Assembly: GCA_027482985.1 (NCBI GenBank)
Contig: JAIXVO010000727.1
Coordinates: forward strand, 1 to 7,856
DNA length: 7,856 bases
Source: Cyanobacteriota bacterium
GTDB lineage: Bacteria > Cyanobacteriota > Cyanobacteriia > Leptolyngbyales > Leptolyngbyaceae
Direction of reading: 5' to 3'
The translations under genes and the position numbers were made by a program. The notes beneath the pieces are model-generated. The model was not told the origin of the DNA. It saw nothing but the letters and a program-made list of their open reading frames with translations, and made no database searches. How positions within the stretch are numbered: position 1 is the first letter of the stretch; each line of letters opens with the position of its first letter. This document shows, in pieces, positions 5,346-7,856 of the stretch.

Positions 5346-5510
5346 ATGATGCTGGTGCTGAGAGTGAAGATAGACGAGTTGCAAAGATACCCCTCAGTCC
5401 AGCGGGAATTAATTAAGTTCTGTAATGTTTATCAGACTAAAGCGAATAATAGTGCCGATCTCCCTTATTATGATGATAAATTGATGAACTTGTGTAAAAG
5501 GGGGCTTTGA
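5346..5510 (+). CDS. Possible 54-residue ORF coupled to cpcG
   Basis: I do not recognise this small frame, and it may be only the cpcG leader. It opens with two ATG codons (5346, 5349) preceded by AAGGA at 5331-5335, stays open for 54 codons and ends at TGA 5508-5510, five bases before the cpcG GTG. The product would be basic and soluble, starting [20 protein letters not shown] and ending NLCKRGL. In favour: a reasonable ribosome binding site and spacing typical of translational coupling, with the cpcG ribosome binding site inside its end. Against: AT-rich sequence, rare codons (AGA, AGG, ATA) and a length that chance allows. Comparison with related genomes would decide. Confidence 0.3.
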   Translation: MMLVLRVKIDELQRYPSVQRELIKFCNVYQTKANNSADLPYYDDKLMNLCKRGL

Positions 5511-5515
5511 TTAAC

Positions 5516-6271
5516 GTGGCTATTCCTCTACTACAGTACGCTCCTACCACTAATAATCAGCGGGTTGCTGATTTTGAGGTAGTCCCTGGTGATGAACAAC
5601 CGAGAATTTTCACCACTGACAACTTGTTGTCGCCGACCGAGATGGATACGCTGATTGCAGCGGCTTATCGGCAAATCTTTTTCCATGCTTTCGCTAGCGA
5701 TCGCGAAGTTGCTCTGGAATCGCAACTGCGTAACGGTCAAATCACAGTGCGTGAATTTATTCGCGGCTTGTTGCTTTCCAATACTTTTATTGACAGCTTC
5801 TACAACAAAAACAGTAACTACCGCTTTGTAGAACATTGTGTTGAAAAAGTTTTGGGTCGCCGAGTTTACAGCGAACGTGAGAAAATTGCCTGGTCCGCCG
5901 TAGTCATGAGCAAAGGTGTGAAAGGCTTTGTCGATGAATTGCTCAACAGCAGCGAGTACATCGAAAACTTTGGCGAAAACACGGTGCCTTACCAACGTCG
6001 TCGCGTCTTACCGAGTCGCGCCACAGGTGAGTTGCCGTTTAACATCAAATCGCCTCGTTATGATGCGTACTACCGCGCCAAGTTAGGCTTCCCGCAATCC
6101 ATCTGGCAAACCAGTGTGCGGCGGTATGTGCCTCAAGATCGGCAACCACAAGCTGGTAGCCCCGCTCAATTCCTGGAAATGGCTCGCAGCATCAACGCTC
6201 GGGGTGGTCAAGCCCAACGCCTGTCTGCCTTGAATGTTGATTATGAAAGAGCAGTGCCTTACCGGAAATAA
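5516..6271 (+). CDS. cpcG: Phycobilisome rod-core linker CpcG
   Basis: CpcG attaches phycocyanin rods to the allophycocyanin core of the phycobilisome. The 251 residues start [17 protein letters not shown] and carry the PBS-linker domain to about residue 180: AAAYRQIF at 48-55, [19 protein letters not shown] at 67-85, [17 protein letters not shown] at 102-118, [14 protein letters not shown] at 140-153 and VPYQRRR at 157-163. A soluble C-terminal region follows, with [13 protein letters not shown] at 186-198 and the ending [10 protein letters not shown]; no membrane segment is present, unlike the preceding CpcL. I chose GTG 5516 because it gives the standard CpcG N-terminus and AGGGGG (5499-5504) is 11 bases upstream; a TTG at 5507 is too close to that site. 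Codon choice is that of a strongly expressed gene (CGT/CGC Arg, AAC Asn). A strong terminator follows. Confidence 0.92.
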   Translation: MAIPLLQYAPTTNNQRVADFEVVPGDEQPRIFTTDNLLSPTEMDTLIAAAYRQIFFHAFASDREVALESQLRNGQITVREFIRGLLLSNTFIDSFYNKNSNYRFVEHCVEKVLGRRVYSEREKIAWSAVVMSKGVKGFVDELLNSSEYIENFGENTVPYQRRRVLPSRATGELPFNIKSPRYDAYYRAKLGFPQSIWQTSVRRYVPQDRQPQAGSPAQFLEMARSINARGGQAQRLSALNVDYERAVPYRK

Positions 6272-6299
6272 GGTGATTGACTTCTAGTTTCTGAATTAC

Positions 6300-6347
6300 T
6301 TCAAAAGTGAGTACTCAATGACGACATTCGTTGAGTACTCACTTTTT
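6300..6347 (+). terminator. Strong bidirectional intrinsic terminator
   Basis: AAAAGTGAGTACTCAA (6303-6318) pairs perfectly with TTGAGTACTCACTTTT (6331-6346). Three further pairs (6319-6321 with 6328-6330, one G-U) leave a 6-base loop. A T-run at 6343-6347 terminates + strand transcription from cpcG, and the A-run at 6303-6306 gives a T-run on the other strand. It sits between convergent cpcG and the helix-turn-helix gene and can serve both. Confidence 0.9.
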
Positions 6348-6388
6348 ATATTGTATAGACTGAACTGAATCAAGTCAGGCAGCAACAG

Positions 6389-6811
6389 TCATGTATCGTC
6401 ATCCACACTTTCGGCGCGGAATCCGAGTTCTAGTAGGGCTTTGCGGATTTTAGCTTTAGAGGGACGCACCTTCGGGACAGCTAAACCCAGTTCCCGCGCC
6501 GTTTCAAATAATTCCCGAATCAGGAGATCTAAAGAGATATCATCGGCATTGTCGGCTAGACCATCAACCCGCCCTTCATAGGCCAGGGTGTAAAGTTCCA
6601 GATGGTGTTTCCCGATCGCCTTTGCCAGTTTTCTTAAGGTTTCTGGAGTGGGGCAGGTGCCTTTAAAGCAGGCTCCTCGCAGCCGAGGTTGGGGAATGCC
6701 AGCTAATTCCGCTAAACGGTTCATGCTGATTCCTTGCTCGTCCAGATATTGAAGAATGAACTGACCTAACGGAGAACAGTCTTCAGGTTTGATTTGCAAC
6801 CTTGCTGGCAT
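6389..6811 (-). CDS. Small helix-turn-helix (XRE/Cro-like) protein
   Basis: This 140-residue protein has an XRE-type DNA-binding fold at about residues 14-78: LGQFILQYLDEQGISMNRLA (15-34) covers the first helices and leads into the helix-turn-helix ELAGIPQPRLRGAC (35-48), followed by PETLRKLAKAIG (56-67) and LELYTLAYEGRVD (71-83). The later Leu-rich part (SLDLLIRELFETARELGLAV, 93-112, and SKAKIRKALLELGF, 118-131) looks helical and could mediate dimerisation. Cysteines at 12, 48 and 53 are notable for a small regulator but form no recognised motif. ATG 6811 is preceded by no clear ribosome binding site. It is transcribed towards the phycobilisome genes and separated from them by the shared terminator. 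Its target and partner are unknown; it could be a solitary regulator or an antitoxin-like protein, but no matching toxin gene is visible. Confidence 0.75.
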   Translation of the reverse strand: MPARLQIKPEDCSPLGQFILQYLDEQGISMNRLAELAGIPQPRLRGACFKGTCPTPETLRKLAKAIGKHHLELYTLAYEGRVDGLADNADDISLDLLIRELFETARELGLAVPKVRPSKAKIRKALLELGFRAESVDDDT

Positions 6812-6904
6812 TCGTTCGCGTCATTGCGCCTGGTGACTGGATGGGGAAGCATACTCCCCTGCTTATTGTAATACTTGAATGAGCTTCTGGTTGGCTGGTT
6901 GTTA

Positions 6905-6955
6905 CCCTGGCGGCAAATCAGTGATCCCCTGTCGCCGGGGCTAAGACTGATTTTT
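6905..6955. terminator. Two alternative hairpins between the nuclease remnant and the HTH gene
   Basis: Hairpin A pairs CCCTGGCGGC (6905-6914) with GTCGCCGGGG (6931-6940), 10 pairs including two G-U on the + strand. Hairpin B pairs AAATCAGT (6915-6922) with ACTGATTT (6946-6953) around an inner CCCC/GGGG (6926-6929 with 6937-6940); a T-run at 6951-6955 follows on the + strand. A and B exclude each other. The site lies just after the nuclease stop, where a terminator would be expected, but the T-run favours the + strand. Confidence 0.4.
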
Positions 6956-6977
6956 ACCTGCTGGTTGTTGTGTGAGG

Positions 6978-7856
6978 TTATGGAGATTCTGCAATCAAAT
7001 TGTTTAATTGGGTTTCGAGTTCGGCAATGGTGGGGAGGTTGCCCTGTAACGGGGCTGGTAGGGCATCTCGCAGGCGATAAGTGGCAACGCCGATGGGCGC
7101 TTGAACGGGCTGCAGGGCATACTCGACAGTTGTTTTATCCTTGGTTTTGCACAAAATGATCCCGATCGTGGGTTGGTCGATCGCGGTTCTGAGCAAATTG
7201 TCGACTGCGGTCACATAAAATCCCATCTTGCCCGAAAACTCCGGTTCAAAGTCGCCCATTTTGAGATCAATGACAACATAGCAGTGCAATCGCACATGGT
7301 AAAAGAGCAAGTCTAGTTTGTATTCTTTACCGCTGACTTCCAGGGAATATTGGCTCCCCAAGAACGCAAATCCGACCCCTAACTCCAGCAAAAAATCGCG
7401 CATGTGATCTACGAGCGATCGCTAGAATTACCGCTCCTGCACCTCTTTGCTCAAAAAAAAAAAAAAAAAATTGTAGGGGTCTTTGAGCAACTGCTGGGCT
7501 AAATCAGATTGAGCGGCTGGCAACACGCGATCGAAATTAGTGACAGCCTCGCCCATGCGATGATACAGGTCGCTTTCCATCTGATGCACCAAGACGTTGC
7601 GACTCCAGCCATTCTCGATCGTTTGGCGGACGTACCACAATCGCTCTGACGGATCTTTGATACTCTCTAAAATGCGGACATTATGCCCCCAGGGAATTTG
7701 TCCAACAAGCTGTTGGACAATTTGCTCATCGGGGTAAGCTTCAGCGAATGCACGCATATAGAGCAGGTTGGAGCGAGAGAACCCCGAAATGTCGGGAAAT
7801 TCCCGTTTCAAATCCTTAGCCAGTTTCTCGATGACTTTCGCACCCCAACCCTGCTC
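6978..7856 (-). pseudogene. Broken DUF1016 / YhcG-type PD-(D/E)XK nuclease gene (partial)
   Basis: The reading frame enters from the right edge and runs to TAA at 6980-6978. The first part matches the DUF1016 N-terminal domain (SRSNLLYMRAFAEAYPDE, then IPWGHNVRILESIKD and YVRQTIENGWSRNVLVHQ). After ..KEVQER come TAA (7430-7428), TTC and TAG (7424-7422), and the same frame continues as RSLVDHMRDFLLELGVGFAF into the YhcG C-terminal nuclease domain. Counting from ATG 7403, KLDLLFYH and VVIDLK keep the catalytic Asp-31, Asp-46 and Lys-48, and the domain ends with the usual TIGIILCK and LPTIAELE motifs. The usual ER-(D/E)-L-(E/D)-R linker explains the damage: two Glu-type codons became stops without a frameshift. 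Downstream ATG 7403 might still allow a C-terminal fragment. Intact family members are DNA nucleases, often near restriction or mobile genes; the remnant is probably inactive. Confidence 0.82.
7453..7470. repeat. 18-base A/T homopolymer inside the nuclease gene
   Basis: Eighteen consecutive A residues on the + strand read as T18 in the gene and encode five Phe codons plus parts of the flanking Asn and Leu codons (YNFFFFFLSK). In the family this stretch usually reads like NFDFLTL, the same length, so the tract replaces coding sequence without changing the frame. Such a run is prone to slippage and also to sequencing error. Confidence 0.9.

Noticed and set aside
5507..5515. TTG start at 5507 for cpcG
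   Set aside because: The purine-rich ribosome binding site ends at 5504, too close to 5507; GTG 5516 gives the standard [11 protein letters not shown]-terminus.
7453..7470. Frameshift at the homopolymer as the cause of the broken nuclease gene
   Set aside because: The N-terminal and C-terminal parts are in the same frame and the tract preserves the family length; the break is two in-frame stop codons at 7430-7428 and 7424-7422.
6389..7856. A working toxin-antitoxin or defence pair made of the HTH gene and the nuclease
   Set aside because: The nuclease frame is interrupted, the two genes are 166 bases apart with hairpins between, and DUF1016 nucleases are not known to me as partners of this HTH type.
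1..7856. tRNA or rRNA genes, CRISPR arrays, insertion sequences
   Set aside because: I saw no cloverleaf with tRNA signature bases, no regularly spaced direct repeats and no transposase-like frame on either strand. The roughly 16 GCGATCGC sites are ordinary HIP1 sites of cyanobacterial genomes, not a regulatory array.

Overview
The window comes from a cyanobacterium, very probably filamentous or otherwise large-genomed. It carries phycobilisome genes that occur only in organisms with phycobiliproteins. The palindrome GCGATCGC (HIP1) occurs about 16 times in 7.9 kb, where chance predicts about 0.1. A CCCCCTAAATCCCCC-type dispersed repeat familiar from cyanobacterial genomes is also present. 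All family calls are from memory of the protein families, not from a search.

Layout. Positions 2-6271 on the + strand are the 3' part of a phycocyanin (cpc) locus: the end of the rod linker cpcC, the small rod-cap linker cpcD, a 580-base gene-free stretch with hairpins and a dispersed repeat, the chromophore lyase pair cpcE and cpcF, an S-type lyase (CpcS/CpeS family), an unrecognised HExxH protein, and two tandem CpcG-type linkers. The first of these linkers ends in a hydrophobic segment and is a CpcL-type, membrane-anchored linker. The second is a soluble rod-core linker. A strong, symmetrical intrinsic terminator at 6300-6347 closes the locus. Beyond it, on the - strand, lie a small helix-turn-helix protein and a broken DUF1016/YhcG-type PD-(D/E)XK nuclease gene that runs off the right edge.

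How the genes work together. CpcE/CpcF attach phycocyanobilin to the alpha subunit of phycocyanin, and S-type lyases attach it to a beta-subunit (Cys-82/84-type) site. CpcC and CpcD stack and cap the rods. CpcG joins rods to the allophycocyanin core, while CpcL builds core-less rods held at the thylakoid membrane. The locus therefore encodes pigment attachment, rod assembly and two alternative docking modes. The HExxH protein, 6 bases after the lyase and in the same frame, is the one cluster member without an assigned role.

The least explained parts are the HExxH protein, a possible three-way-junction leader before cpcL, a possible 54-residue coupled ORF before cpcG, and the broken nuclease gene with an 18-base homopolymer and two close in-frame stops.
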